Of a stretch of 64,000 bases of DNA, positions 1 to 10,469 are shown in pieces; position 1 is the first letter of the stretch; every line of letters starts with the position of its first letter. The stretch is taken from assembly GCF_002858745.1 (NCBI RefSeq), contig NZ_PJRO01000009.1, positions 62,001 to 126,000 on the forward strand, given 5' to 3'. The notes beneath the pieces were generated by a model that saw only the letters and a program-made list of their open reading frames with translations, did no database searches and was not told the origin of the DNA. Source of the DNA: Mesorhizobium loti (GTDB lineage Bacteria; Pseudomonadota; Alphaproteobacteria; Rhizobiales; Rhizobiaceae). The position numbers and the translations under genes are program-made.

Positions 1-282
1 TCCGGCCAAGGCTTCCGCCAGGGTCGCGATGCCAGTGAGATCGCGGTCCTCGCGCGCCAGTCGCCAGCTTTCGGCGAGCAGCAAGGCATCGTTCCAGGCT
101 GATCCGCATTCGACGAGATCGCTCAGCCAGGCTTCCAGACTGTCGGTGTCGCCGACCAGTCCGTGATGCACCGCCTGTTCGAGGCCGTGGCTGTAGCTGT
201 AGGAACCGACCGGGAAGACCGGCGAGAGCCAGGTCAGCAGCCGCAGCAAGGCGTGCCCGGGATCAGTCGTGGTGGTGGTCAT
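1..282 (-). CDS. ureF: Urease accessory protein UreF (partial, C-terminus outside window)
   Basis: N-terminal 94 residues of UreF, the cytoplasmic GTPase-activating partner that works with UreD and UreG to load nickel into urease. The translation shows the family hallmark near residues 18-34 (WLSPVFPVGSYSYSHGLEQ), followed by the helical N-terminal part. The ATG lies at 280-282 and overlaps the 3' end of ureE by 20 bases, so translation is probably coupled. The gene runs off the left edge. ureG, expected next, is not in the window. Family assignment is firm; only the length is unknown. Confidence 0.93.
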   Translation of the reverse strand, partial: MTTTTTDPGHALLRLLTWLSPVFPVGSYSYSHGLEQAVHHGLVGDTDSLEAWLSDLVECGSAWNDALLLAESWRLAREDRDLTGIATLAEALAG

Positions 283-769
283 GGCTCCCACCGTGATGAT
301 GATCATGATCATCATCGTGTTGGTGGTGATGATGCCCACCGGAATAGGCCCCGCGCAATGGGCTGAAGATGGCGTCGATTTCGCGCACACTTGCCCCCAG
401 CCCTTCGAGCATCGCCTTGATGACGTGGTCGCGCAGGATCAGGATGCGATCGCCTTCGATCTGCGCGGCGAGGTGCCGGTTGCCGATATGCCAGGCGAGT
501 TGCGCTATATGCAGCGCGTTGCGTCCGCGGATCTCCAGCAGAGGCTCGCGCGCCGCCCGGATTTCGATCTCGCGGCCGTCTTCCGTCAGCAGCCTGTCGC
601 CATGTTCCAGCACCACCGGTTCGATGAAATCGGCGAGCAGCTTTCCGCCGCTAGCCAGCAGGATCAGTTTGCGGCGCAGGTGCCGTTCGTCGCGTTCCAG
701 CACGGCATGGTCGGCAGGCGGCCGGTGGCTGTGCGTCTTGTCGGCGCGGATGATCTCGATGGCCCGCAT
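263..769 (-). CDS. ureE: Urease accessory nickel chaperone UreE
   Basis: 168-residue UreE, the nickel metallochaperone that delivers Ni2+ to the UreDFG-apourease complex in the cytoplasm. The N-terminal peptide-binding-like domain is followed by the metal-binding domain containing GRNALHIAQLAWHIGNRH. The C-terminus is strikingly His/Asp-rich over about 25 residues (GGHHHHQHDDDHDHHH and on), suited to nickel storage. I chose the ATG at 767-769 (MRAIEIIRAD) because UreE proteins start there; an upstream in-frame start would add 24 residues that overlap ureC and do not look like UreE. It sits 20 bases after ureC and overlaps ureF. Confidence 0.95.
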   Translation of the reverse strand: MRAIEIIRADKTHSHRPPADHAVLERDERHLRRKLILLASGGKLLADFIEPVVLEHGDRLLTEDGREIEIRAAREPLLEIRGRNALHIAQLAWHIGNRHLAAQIEGDRILILRDHVIKAMLEGLGASVREIDAIFSPLRGAYSGGHHHHQHDDDHDHHHGGSHDHHHD

Positions 770-789
770 GATGGGCTTCCCTTCGGTTC

Positions 790-2502
<1,713 letters not shown>

Positions 2503-2551
2503 CGTACGTCTCCGTCGAAGGAATGCGCATGCCGGCGAACCGGCCGCAGGC

Positions 2552-2857
2552 TCACAGTTTTCCCATCACCATCTGGCGAAAGCCGTAGATCGTGCGTTCG
2601 CCGCCGAAGGGAACCAGAGAGACGTCGCGCTGCTGTCCCGGTTCGAACCGGACGGCCGTGCCGGCAGCAATGTCCAACCGCAGGCCGCGTGCCTTTTCAC
2701 GATCGAAACGCAACGCCGCATTGACCTCGAAGAAGTGATAGTGGCTGCCGACCTGGATCGGCCTGTCGCCCGTATTGGCGATCTTGAGGGTGAGGGCCAT
2801 GGCTGCCTGGTTCAGCTCGATGTCGCCGTCCGGCGTGATGATTTCTCCCGGGATCAT
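2552..2857 (-). CDS. ureB: Urease subunit beta
   Basis: 101-residue UreB, the small structural urease subunit that forms the trimer with UreA and UreC. The sequence starts MIPGEIITPDGDIELNQ and carries the typical IQVGSHYHFFEVN and IAAGTAVRFEPGQ motifs. I chose the ATG at 2855-2857 because MIPGEI is the conserved UreB N-terminus; an in-frame start 54 bases upstream would add non-homologous residues overlapping ureJ. The spacing to ureC is 49 bases and to ureJ 7 bases, in one operon. Confidence 0.96.
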   Translation of the reverse strand: MIPGEIITPDGDIELNQAAMALTLKIANTGDRPIQVGSHYHFFEVNAALRFDREKARGLRLDIAAGTAVRFEPGQQRDVSLVPFGGERTIYGFRQMVMGKL

Positions 2858-2864
2858 CGTGGCC

Positions 2865-3455
2865 TCAACCGCTGATGGCCAGTGCAAGGCCGGCCAGCGC
2901 CGTTGCGCCACCGGCGACGCGCATTGCCACTAGCGCCTTGTCGCGTGCGCCCAGGCGTCCAAGGCTGATGCCGATCAGGATACCCGCGCCATGGAGCAGC
3001 GCAGTCGATAGCGTGAAACCCGCGGCGTAGGAGGCGAATGCCGCCGCACCGATCTCGGCGCCATGCGCATGGCCATGGAAGAAGGCAAAGAAGCCGGCAA
3101 TGATCGCGCCTGCCATGGCCGGCACCGGTAGCGCCAAGGCAACCAGCAGCCCGAGCACCACCACGGACGTGAGGATCATTGACTCCACGAACGGCAAGTG
3201 CATGCCGGAGAACCCGGCGATGAAACCCAGCAACATCACGCCGACAAATACCCCGGGCACCGCAAATAGCGCTCGTCCGCCGAGCATTGCCGCCCACAGG
3301 CCCACCGCTACCATGGCGAGGATATGGTCCGGACCGGATAGTGGATGGCTGAAGCCGGCGGCGAAGGAGCCGTGTTCGGCGGGGTTGAGATGGGCGAAAG
3401 CCGGGCTGGCCGCCAGGCTGAGCGTCATCGTGGTGATCATGGTCGTCTTCTTCAT
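2865..3455 (-). CDS. ureJ: HupE/UreJ family membrane protein, probable nickel permease or urease accessory
   Basis: 196-residue HupE/UreJ protein with a cleavable signal peptide (MKKTTMITTMTLSLAASPAFA) followed by the family signature HLNPAEHGSFAAGFSHPLSGPDHILAMVAVG and about six hydrophobic membrane segments. Family members are thought to move nickel across the inner membrane for hydrogenase or urease; the His-rich segments after the signal peptide fit metal binding. The start at 3453-3455 is preferred since it begins directly at the signal peptide. It lies between ureA and ureB, an arrangement seen in rhizobial urease operons. The transport role is inferred from family and context. Confidence 0.88.
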   Translation of the reverse strand: MKKTTMITTMTLSLAASPAFAHLNPAEHGSFAAGFSHPLSGPDHILAMVAVGLWAAMLGGRALFAVPGVFVGVMLLGFIAGFSGMHLPFVESMILTSVVVLGLLVALALPVPAMAGAIIAGFFAFFHGHAHGAEIGAAAFASYAAGFTLSTALLHGAGILIGISLGRLGARDKALVAMRVAGGATALAGLALAISG

Positions 3456-3495
3456 GACTATCGCCTCTCCTCCGTCCTTGCCTCGTATGCCGTTC

Positions 3496-3798
3496 TCAAC
3501 GGATCGGTTCATGCACGGTCACCAGCTTGGTGCCGTCGGGAAATGTCGCCTCGACCTGAACGTCATGGATCATCTCCGCCACGCCCTCCATGACCTGGGC
3601 GCGGGTGATGACATGCGCGCCTGCCTCCATGAGATCAGCGACGGAACGTCCGTCGCGCGCGCCTTCGACCAGGAAGTCGGAAATCAGCGCGATCGCCTCC
3701 GGGTGGTTGAGCTTCACGCCCCGTTCCAGCCGGCGACGCGCGAGCATCGCCGCCATGGCGATCAAGAGCTTGTCCTTTTCCCGAGGCGTCAGATGCAT
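3496..3798 (-). CDS. ureA: Urease subunit gamma
   Basis: 100-residue UreA, the smallest structural urease subunit. It starts MHLTPREKDKLLIAMAAMLA and contains KLNHPEAIALISDFLVEGARDG and the C-terminal EATFPDGTKLVTVHEPI, all diagnostic of UreA. The ATG at 3796-3798 matches the conserved N-terminus; an upstream in-frame start would add 24 unrelated residues. It is separated from ureD by 37 bases and from ureJ by 40 bases, and belongs to the same minus-strand operon. Confidence 0.97.
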   Translation of the reverse strand: MHLTPREKDKLLIAMAAMLARRRLERGVKLNHPEAIALISDFLVEGARDGRSVADLMEAGAHVITRAQVMEGVAEMIHDVQVEATFPDGTKLVTVHEPIR

Positions 3799-3835
3799 GG
3801 TTTCAACCGGCCCGTTTCGTTGTTCCGCATCTTTT

Positions 3836-4672
3836 CTAGATCGACCAAATTTTGGGCAGCGGCTGCCCATTCAATAAGCGCAGCAACGGTGCCAGTCGTT
3901 TGCGCAGGCTGTAGCTGTCCGGCGCATGGAGCCTCGCCAGCAATTTGCCGACGCCCCCCACTTGCCAGGTGCTGACGGCACCATCTTCGCCAATGATCGC
4001 GTGCGCCGCGTCTAGATGGCGCCCTGCTTCGGGGCTCACCAGCAACACCGTTGCAACGGCGCGCTGGCCGCCGGTTATGGCTGCGCGCGCCTGTTGCAAG
4101 CCGAGATCCGGGCCGAGCCTGAAGTCCTCGGCGTGGATCGGCCGTCCGTCGACGCGGACCCGCCAGCGGTCATGGAAACGTGTCTCCGTCACGGTCTCTC
4201 CCATCGCCTGCCGTCCGAACACCACAGCCTCCGCCAGCAGCACGGTAGCGCTGCGGTCCATGTCGACGTCCAGCCGGCGCGACAGTGCCGAACGGTCGAA
4301 CAGGATCGTCTCTTGAGGAAGCCAAGCAAGATACGTGCCTTTTTCAGCGGTCAGCTGCGTTTCGACGACGGCCGCGCGCTCAGGCGACTTGTAGATGCGC
4401 TCGCAGGCCTGGGTGGTGATGACTGCCGATGTGCCTTCGCATGCCTGGACGGTCCAGTTCAGGCGATCACCGCCGGTCAGTCCGCCGGCGGTGTTGATGA
4501 GGATGGCTTCGAACGGGTCGCGCATCACGCGCGGCATGCGGATCTTCGCGCAACCATCCTGGAAGAGGCGTGCGATGCGCGAACGTCCATGCCGTTGTTC
4601 TATCTGGATGCTGCCGTGCCCCTGCGCGCGTTGCGGGGCAAGTTCCGCCAGGCTTTCGTTCTTCGTCAGCAT
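3836..4672 (-). CDS. ureD: Urease accessory protein UreD (UreH)
   Basis: 278-residue UreD, scaffold of the UreDFG nickel-insertion complex. It shows the UreD motifs GHGSIQIEQRHGRSRIARLFQDG, LINTAGGLTGGDRLNW and TTQACERIYKS. I prefer the ATG at 4670-4672 (MLTKNE) because an AGGTGG site lies about 8 bases upstream. An in-frame ATG at 4702 would add ten residues with a weaker site. It is the first gene of the urease operon and starts 58 bases after the GMC oxidoreductase, so read-through from that operon is possible. Confidence 0.93.
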   Translation of the reverse strand: MLTKNESLAELAPQRAQGHGSIQIEQRHGRSRIARLFQDGCAKIRMPRVMRDPFEAILINTAGGLTGGDRLNWTVQACEGTSAVITTQACERIYKSPERAAVVETQLTAEKGTYLAWLPQETILFDRSALSRRLDVDMDRSATVLLAEAVVFGRQAMGETVTETRFHDRWRVRVDGRPIHAEDFRLGPDLGLQQARAAITGGQRAVATVLLVSPEAGRHLDAAHAIIGEDGAVSTWQVGGVGKLLARLHAPDSYSLRKRLAPLLRLLNGQPLPKIWSI

Positions 4673-4730
4673 GCGCGCGCCACCTGTCCGGCCGTGTCGC
4701 ATGCCACTTTAAGAGAGTGCGAAAACTTGT

Positions 4731-6338
4731 CTACCGATCCTGCAGGATCATCTCCGATGCCTTCTCGGCGATCATGATGACCGGAGAATTGGTGTTGCCG
4801 GAGACGATCGTCGGCATGATCGACGCGTCGACGACGCGCAGGCTGCCGAGGCCGCGGACGCGCAGCCGCGCATCGACCACCGCCATGGCGTCCGAGCCCA
4901 TCTTGCAGGTGCCGACGGGGTGGAAGATCGTCGTGGCGATGTCGCCCACCTTGCGCACCAGATCGTCCTGGCTGGTGATCTGTGGCCCGGGCAGCATCTC
5001 TTCCGGTTCGAAACGCGCGATTGCCTTGGCCCTCATCAGCCGGCGCGCGTGTTCGATCGAAGCGACCGCAACATGGCGGTCGCCCTCTGTCGACAGATAG
5101 TTCGGCCGGATCTTTGTCGCTGCCTTCGGATCGGCGCTTTCCATATGGACGCTGCCGCGGCTTTCGGGCCGCAGGTTGCAGACCGAGACAGTCACTGCCG
5201 GGAAACGATGCAGTGGCTCGCCCAGGCGGTCGGTGCTGAGCGGCTGTACGTGATATTCGAGGTCCGGCGTGGCGAGCCTGGCGTCGGAGCGGGCGAAGAT
5301 GCCGAGCTGGCTCGGCGCCATCGACAGCGGTCCGCTGCGCCACAGCGCGTATTCCGCACCCATCGCCGCGCGACGCAAGAGGTTGTGGTAGCGCTGGTTC
5401 AGCGTATCGGCGTTCTTCACCTTGAACACGGTGCGGATCTGCAGATGGTCCTGCAGGTTTTCGCCGACGCCTTGCAAGGCATGCCGCGTCTCGATGCCCA
5501 GATCGGACAGCAGATCCGGCCTGCCGATGCCGGACAGCTCGAGGATCTTCGGCGAATTGATGGCGCCTGCGGCCAGGATCGTTTCCGCGGCCTTGGCGAA
5601 TTGCAATTTGCCCTCACGGCGAAAGACCACGCCGGTGACGCGGCGCCCGTCGAAGGTGAGCCGTTCGGTTTCGGCGCCGGTCAGAACGCGCAGGTTGGGG
5701 CGGTCGGCGATGCCGCGCAGGAACGCCTTGGAGGTGTTCCAGCGCACGCCTTTCTTCTGGTTGACCTCGAAATAGCCGGAGCCTTCATTGGTGCCGCTGT
5801 TGAAGTCTTCGGTGCGCGGGACGCCGAGCTCCTCGGCTGCGTCGCGGAAGGCATCGAGGATCGGCCAGGACAGGCGCTGCTTCTCAACCCGCCATTCGCC
5901 GCCTGCGCCGTGCATGGCGCTGTTGCCGCCGTGGTAATCTTCCGACTTGCGGAAATAGGGCAAGACGTCGTCCCAGCCCCAGCCACCATTGCCGGCCTGG
6001 CGCCAGCCGTCATAGTCGGCCGCTTGGCCGCGCATGTAGATCATGCCGTTGATGGACGAGCAGCCACCCAGCACCTTGCCGCGCGGATAGTTCAGGCTGC
6101 GTCCATTGAGGCCGGAATCCGGCTCGGTCTTCATCAGCCAGTCGGTGCGCGGATTGCCCATGCAGTAGAGATAGCCGATCGGGATATCGACCCAGTGGTA
6201 GCGGTCGCTGCCGCCGGCTTCGAGCAAAAGCACCCTGTTGCGCGGGTCGGCCGAGAGGCGGTTCGCCAGCACGCAGCCGGCAGAGCCTGCGCCGACAATC
6301 ACGAAGTCGAATTCACCGAAGGAAGCGGGTTCGGTCAC
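4731..6338 (-). CDS. GMC family FAD-dependent alcohol/choline-type oxidoreductase
   Basis: 535-residue flavoenzyme of the glucose-methanol-choline family, oxidising a hydroxyl group of an alcohol or polyol. The Rossmann FAD site VIVGAGSAGCVLANRLS lies near residues 11-27, GMC signature 1 near NYPRGKVLGGCSSINGMIYM, and signature 2 at GAINSPKILELSGIG. The C-terminal active-site region HPVGTCKMG and SGNTNSPVIM supplies the catalytic His and Asn. It starts with GTG at 6336-6338, overlapping the kinase stop as GTGA, which implies translational coupling. Choline is unlikely given the sugar-operon context; the substrate is unknown. It is the last gene of the operon. Confidence 0.85.
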   Translation of the reverse strand: MTEPASFGEFDFVIVGAGSAGCVLANRLSADPRNRVLLLEAGGSDRYHWVDIPIGYLYCMGNPRTDWLMKTEPDSGLNGRSLNYPRGKVLGGCSSINGMIYMRGQAADYDGWRQAGNGGWGWDDVLPYFRKSEDYHGGNSAMHGAGGEWRVEKQRLSWPILDAFRDAAEELGVPRTEDFNSGTNEGSGYFEVNQKKGVRWNTSKAFLRGIADRPNLRVLTGAETERLTFDGRRVTGVVFRREGKLQFAKAAETILAAGAINSPKILELSGIGRPDLLSDLGIETRHALQGVGENLQDHLQIRTVFKVKNADTLNQRYHNLLRRAAMGAEYALWRSGPLSMAPSQLGIFARSDARLATPDLEYHVQPLSTDRLGEPLHRFPAVTVSVCNLRPESRGSVHMESADPKAATKIRPNYLSTEGDRHVAVASIEHARRLMRAKAIARFEPEEMLPGPQITSQDDLVRKVGDIATTIFHPVGTCKMGSDAMAVVDARLRVRGLGSLRVVDASIMPTIVSGNTNSPVIMIAEKASEMILQDR

Positions 6339-7849
6339 GGCTGCGCCTGCATCTTGGCGATGCGTTCCCACATCGGGTTCATCGCCTGGTTGATCTCGCC
6401 ATAGAGTTGGTAGCGCGCGGCATAGGCAGGGGCAATCGCGCCATTGGGCGTATAATGCCGCGCAGCCGAGGTCATCGCCGTGGCACCTGCCGCGAAGTCG
6501 CTGAAGACGCCGATGCCGGTGCCGGCGGCGATCGCAGCACCCAGCGCACCGGTTTCGCGGCTCCTCGCCACGGTCACGGGCACGCCCAGCACATCGGCGA
6601 AGATCTGCGCCCAGACGCCACTGCGCGAACCGCCGCCGGACAGCACCGCCTCGTCGAAATGCGCGCCGGCCCGGTAGAGTGTCTCGACATGGCGCTTGTG
6701 CTCGAAGGCAACGCCCTCGAACAGCGCCCTCAGCATATGCGCGCGACTGTGCCAGCCGGCAATGCCGTAGAAGCCGGCGCGTGCGCGCCCGTTCTGCTGC
6801 GAGCCGTAGAGGAACGGGTGGTAGATCGGTACGTCGCCCGCCGGGTCGACGGAGGCGACAAGTTCGCTGGCGTGTTCGAACGGCGATTGTCCCTCGCTGG
6901 CTTCGTGTTCGAGGAATTCGCGTGCGATCCATTCGAGGTTGGCGGCCGAAGTGGCGCTGGATTCGATGGCCAGGTAGCGCTGCGGATCGAAGGTCGACAG
7001 CATGAAGATCGACGGGTCGCGGATCGGCTCGTCGGTGATGACCTGGTTGATGCTCCAGGTGCCGGCAATGATCGAGGCGGCGCCCGTGCGGGTCACGCCC
7101 GAGCCGATGGCGCTCGCCACCACATCGAACAGGCCGGCGATCACCGGCGTTCCGACCTTCAGTCCGGTCAGCGCCGCGACCTGTGCCGTGACGTGGCCAG
7201 CGATTTCAGCGGATTCCAGTGCCGGTGGCAGCAGGTCCATGCAGTCGTCGAGGCCGTAGGCGGCGAGCAGGCCCTGCTCATAGCGGCGCACCGGCATGCT
7301 GAGCAGGCCGCAGCCGGACATGTCGGTGGTGTCGCTCGAACGCGCACCGGTCAGCCGGTTGACGACGAAGTCCTTGCACAGGAACACGGTGCCGATGCGC
7401 TGGAACAGCTCCGGGGCGAAACGCTTGATCCAGGCAAGCAGCGTCGGCGTCTGCGCCGCCCATGGTCGCTGCAGACAATAGGGGTAGGTACGGTCACCGA
7501 CATTGCTTTGCGCCCATTCGGCGACGATGCTGACGCCGCGCGTGTCGAGCGACTGGATGCCGATCAGCGGCGCGCCGTCGCGGTCCAGCGCATAAAGGCC
7601 GTTGCCGTGCCCTGCGCAGCCGATCGCGACGATGTCGCCGGCGTCGATGCCGGCCTGCTCGATGCAGCGGCGGATGACAGTGACCGCATTGGCCCAGAGT
7701 TCATTGAGATCGCGTTCGACATGGCCGGGTTTTGGCATCGACGAACGGCCGTCGAGCGCTGCCACCGCCAGCTCCCGGCCATCCGTGTCGAAGATGATGG
7801 CCTTGATGACGGTGTTGCCGGCATCAAGACCCAGAATGTAGCTACCCAT
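6335..7849 (-). CDS. FGGY-family carbohydrate kinase, L-xylulose/erythritol kinase-like
   Basis: 504-residue sugar or polyol kinase of the FGGY family. The N-terminal phosphate-binding loop ILGLDAGNTVIKAIIFD is near residues 5-21; the central VIAGLFDVVASAIGSG and the C-terminal VLSGGGSRSGVWAQIFADVLGVPV with SRETGALGAAIAAG complete the ATP site. By eye it resembles E. coli LyxK (L-xylulose kinase) and erythritol kinases more than glycerol or AI-2 kinases; features such as HPFLYGSQQNGRARAGFYG match that branch. The ATG at 7847-7849 has a GGAGGAG site; a longer start would run into the palindrome upstream. The substrate is unproven. It is coupled to the GMC gene. Confidence 0.85.
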   Translation of the reverse strand: MGSYILGLDAGNTVIKAIIFDTDGRELAVAALDGRSSMPKPGHVERDLNELWANAVTVIRRCIEQAGIDAGDIVAIGCAGHGNGLYALDRDGAPLIGIQSLDTRGVSIVAEWAQSNVGDRTYPYCLQRPWAAQTPTLLAWIKRFAPELFQRIGTVFLCKDFVVNRLTGARSSDTTDMSGCGLLSMPVRRYEQGLLAAYGLDDCMDLLPPALESAEIAGHVTAQVAALTGLKVGTPVIAGLFDVVASAIGSGVTRTGAASIIAGTWSINQVITDEPIRDPSIFMLSTFDPQRYLAIESSATSAANLEWIAREFLEHEASEGQSPFEHASELVASVDPAGDVPIYHPFLYGSQQNGRARAGFYGIAGWHSRAHMLRALFEGVAFEHKRHVETLYRAGAHFDEAVLSGGGSRSGVWAQIFADVLGVPVTVARSRETGALGAAIAAGTGIGVFSDFAAGATAMTSAARHYTPNGAIAPAYAARYQLYGEINQAMNPMWERIAKMQAQP

Positions 7850-7869
7850 CGGCTCCTCCCGAGGTATTG

Positions 7870-7892
7870 CCTTCTCTCCTTTCGGGAGAAGG
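7870..7892. repeat. Short palindrome between aldolase and kinase genes
   Basis: Inverted repeat with arms CCTTCTC and GAGAAGG around a short TC-rich centre, in the 50-base gap between two operon genes. The same core occurs as a longer perfect palindrome at 17,424-17,449. Such CTTCTCCC/GGGAGAAG elements are frequent between genes in rhizobia. In RNA it would form a hairpin that could protect or pause the transcript. Confidence 0.6.
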
Positions 7893-7899
7893 GGTGGCA

Positions 7900-8739
7900 T
7901 CACGCCTGGTTGTACAGGTCGAAGGCCGCCGCGCCATCCGCGTTGTCATGGATGATCGCCATGAGGCCGCGCACCACGGCACTTGGATTGGCGTGCTGGT
8001 AGATGTTGCGGCCGTAGACCATTCCGAGCGCGCCCTGGGCCATCAGTGCCGCCGACTTGTCGAACACCGCACGCAGGTCTTCCTTGCCACCACCGCGCAC
8101 CAGCACCGGACAGCGTGCCGTCTCGACGACGCGGTGGAAATCTTCCGCCCTGGTGGTCGGATCGGCCTTGATGATGTCGGCGCCCATCTCGCGGGCCAGG
8201 CGGGTCAGCGTCACGATCTTCTCGGCATCGCCGTCCACCATGTAGCCGCCTTGGTCCACCGGCAGCATGGCCAGAGGTTCGATCATCAGCGGCATCCCGT
8301 ACTTCTCGCAGTCGGCGCGCACGCGGGAGATGTTCTGCACGCATTGCTTGAACAGGTCCGGCTCGTCGGGCAGCATGAACAGGTTCACCACCACGCAGGC
8401 GGCATCCATCTCGAGGGCGCCGATCAGCGGTTCGGCCTCGTTCTGCAGCAAGGCCCACATCGCGCGGTGGCGGATCCGGTTGTAGGGGTTGCCCATGTCG
8501 ATGCGCATGACCAGCGCCGGCTTGTCCTTGCCTGCAACATCCTGCAGCAGGTCGGCCTGACCGTAGTTCATCTGGATGGCGTCCGGCCCGGCCTTCACCA
8601 GCTTTTCCACCACGCCCCCCATGTCTTCCAGCCCGACCAGGAAGCTCGGCTCGTTGCAGACGCCATGGTCGATGGCGACGTCGAGGCAACGGCCGTTGCC
8701 GAACAGCCGGTTCATGCGGACTTTTTTGTTCACGCGCAT
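7900..8739 (-). CDS. Class I aldolase of the DhnA/FbaB/LsrF family
   Basis: 279-residue TIM-barrel aldolase. It carries the FbaB/DhnA-type phosphate-barrel layout: CLDVAIDHGVCNEP near residues 18-31, the probable Schiff-base lysine in GADIIKADPTT, then PVLVRGGGKED and GMVYGRNIYQH, the phosphate-binding end of the barrel. Family members cleave ketose 1-phosphates (fructose-1,6-bisphosphate aldolase) or act as the LsrF thiolase; automated annotation may call it LsrF. I expect cleavage of a phosphorylated ketose made by the neighbouring kinase and dehydrogenase. The ATG at 8737-8739 has an AGGAGC site and overlaps the FAD dehydrogenase by 10 bases. Confidence 0.82.
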   Translation of the reverse strand: MRVNKKVRMNRLFGNGRCLDVAIDHGVCNEPSFLVGLEDMGGVVEKLVKAGPDAIQMNYGQADLLQDVAGKDKPALVMRIDMGNPYNRIRHRAMWALLQNEAEPLIGALEMDAACVVVNLFMLPDEPDLFKQCVQNISRVRADCEKYGMPLMIEPLAMLPVDQGGYMVDGDAEKIVTLTRLAREMGADIIKADPTTRAEDFHRVVETARCPVLVRGGGKEDLRAVFDKSAALMAQGALGMVYGRNIYQHANPSAVVRGLMAIIHDNADGAAAFDLYNQA

Positions 8740-10448
8740 ATCGCGCTCCTTTTGTTGTCTGTCTGGGAGGGGTCGGAGAGATCGACGCCATGCTGGTGTT
8801 TGAGCAGCGCGAGGAACGCCGCACGCTCCTGCGAGACTTGCCTGGCATCCCATTTCTTTTGGGGGGCGAGGATATCGAGCACGGCATCGACAAGTTCGTT
8901 CGTCAGGCCGCCGGTGATGGCGATGGTGGTGCGGCGCAGAAAGATGTCGGCCAGCGTCTCGACCTGCTCGCGCTCCACGATCAGACGGATTTCATTGTGG
9001 CTGTAGCCGTAGCCCGGCAGCATGGTGTCGGCCGTCCCAGAGATTTCGTCGGCGACGGCACGAGCCGAACTGCCATAGCGCTCGAGCAAGGTCTGTGCGC
9101 GCACCTTGCTGATCTTGTACTCGGACGCCAAAGCCGCGCACCACGTTGCAGCGTCTGTCGGGAAATCCCGGCCGCCGCCGATCGCCAGGTCTTCGGTTCC
9201 GACTTTACGCGGGAGGCCCAGTCGCTCCAGTGTCATGTCAGCAGCCAGCGCGCCGAAGGAACGGAAGGTGGTCCATTTGCCACCGATCATGCATAGCGTT
9301 GCCGGCAGCGTGCCGCTCGGTTCGACGAATTCGCAGAAGTGGTCGCGTGGGATGCGTCCGGTGAAGCTGTCCTCGCTGGCCGGCAATGGCCGCACGCCCG
9401 AGAAGCGGAAGACGATTTCTTCTTCGGCGATTTTGATCGACGGAAAGACGAAGGCGAGCGATTGGAGGATGTATGCCAACTCGTCGTCTTCGCAGCGCAC
9501 CTGATCGGGATCGTCGACGCGGATGTCGGTCGAGCCGATCAGCACCTTGCCGAGATAAGGGAACAGGATGCAGATGCGGCCGTCCTCATTCTCGTAGTAG
9601 ATCATCTGGCCGGCGAGCGCGTCGTGGAGTTCCTGGCTGTCGACAATGATGTGCGACCCCTTGGTGCCGCCCATCATGGTTGGCGCGGATGCGCCGATCG
9701 ACCTGTTGGTGAGGTCGATCCAGCCGCCGGTGGCGTTGATGATCAGGCGAGGGCGCACCGGCAGCGTTTCACCGGAGATGGTGTCGGTCAGCGTCAGTCC
9801 GTCCGCATCGGAACCGATCTGCGCATAGTTGAGCGCATGCGCCGTAGGCGAGGCCGCCATGGTGTCGTGCAGCATTTCGAGGCCCAGCCGTTCCGGCCGG
9901 CTCACCCAGGCGTCGTAATAGGTCGCCGAGCTGCGCGTCGCCGGATTGATCGCCGGCCACGTCGCTAGCGTTTTGCGGGCGCCGCGGAAACTGTGCACCG
10001 GCATCAGCCGGCGTGACGCCGTGAAGACGTCGTAGAGCGTCAGTCCCGCCTTGATGACGAGCGCGCCGCGCCGGCTGGGACGCCGCGTGAGGCCGAGGAA
10101 GCGCACCGCGCCGTTGGCGATGCCGGAGAAGATATCGAAGATCGGCACGGTGGTGGGCAGCGGCGCGACGTAGTGGGGGGCGTTGCGCAGCAGCCGGTCA
10201 CGCTCGAGCAGCGATTCCTTCACCAGCTTGAATTCGCCGTTTTCCAGATAGCGCAGGCCGCCATGCACCATGCGCGACAGCGCGGCACTGGCGCCACTGC
10301 AATAGTCGCCCTTTTCGGCCAGCAGCACGTCGACGCCCTGCAAGGCCAGTTCGCGGAAGACGCTGATGCCGTTGATGCCGCCGCCGATAATAAGCACGGC
10401 AATGTCCGGCCGCTCTCGCAGCGCGGCGAGTGTTTCGTTGCGCGTCAT
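8730..10448 (-). CDS. FAD-dependent glycerol-3-phosphate dehydrogenase family protein (GlpD-like)
   Basis: 572-residue GlpD/EryB-like flavoprotein that would oxidise a polyol phosphate to a ketose phosphate and pass electrons to quinone. The FAD-binding motif VLIIGGGINGISVFRELALQG is at residues 18-38, followed by the DAO-fold motif CSGASAALSRMVHGGLRYLE typical of GlpD. A C-terminal GlpD-like helical domain is present (QTLLERYGSSARAVADEI onward). Because the operon also encodes an FGGY kinase, the substrate may be a tetritol or pentitol phosphate, as in erythritol-4-phosphate oxidation by EryB, rather than glycerol 3-phosphate. It starts 21 bases after the aldo/keto reductase. Exact substrate unknown. 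Confidence 0.87.
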   Translation of the reverse strand: MTRNETLAALRERPDIAVLIIGGGINGISVFRELALQGVDVLLAEKGDYCSGASAALSRMVHGGLRYLENGEFKLVKESLLERDRLLRNAPHYVAPLPTTVPIFDIFSGIANGAVRFLGLTRRPSRRGALVIKAGLTLYDVFTASRRLMPVHSFRGARKTLATWPAINPATRSSATYYDAWVSRPERLGLEMLHDTMAASPTAHALNYAQIGSDADGLTLTDTISGETLPVRPRLIINATGGWIDLTNRSIGASAPTMMGGTKGSHIIVDSQELHDALAGQMIYYENEDGRICILFPYLGKVLIGSTDIRVDDPDQVRCEDDELAYILQSLAFVFPSIKIAEEEIVFRFSGVRPLPASEDSFTGRIPRDHFCEFVEPSGTLPATLCMIGGKWTTFRSFGALAADMTLERLGLPRKVGTEDLAIGGGRDFPTDAATWCAALASEYKISKVRAQTLLERYGSSARAVADEISGTADTMLPGYGYSHNEIRLIVEREQVETLADIFLRRTTIAITGGLTNELVDAVLDILAPQKKWDARQVSQERAAFLALLKHQHGVDLSDPSQTDNKRSAICA

Positions 10449-10469
10449 GTCAGAAATGCCTCGGTTTAC

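Noticed and set aside
4731..6338. GMC oxidoreductase as choline dehydrogenase (BetA)
   Set aside because: Motifs are those of the general GMC family; no betaine genes (betB, betI) are nearby and it is coupled to a sugar kinase.
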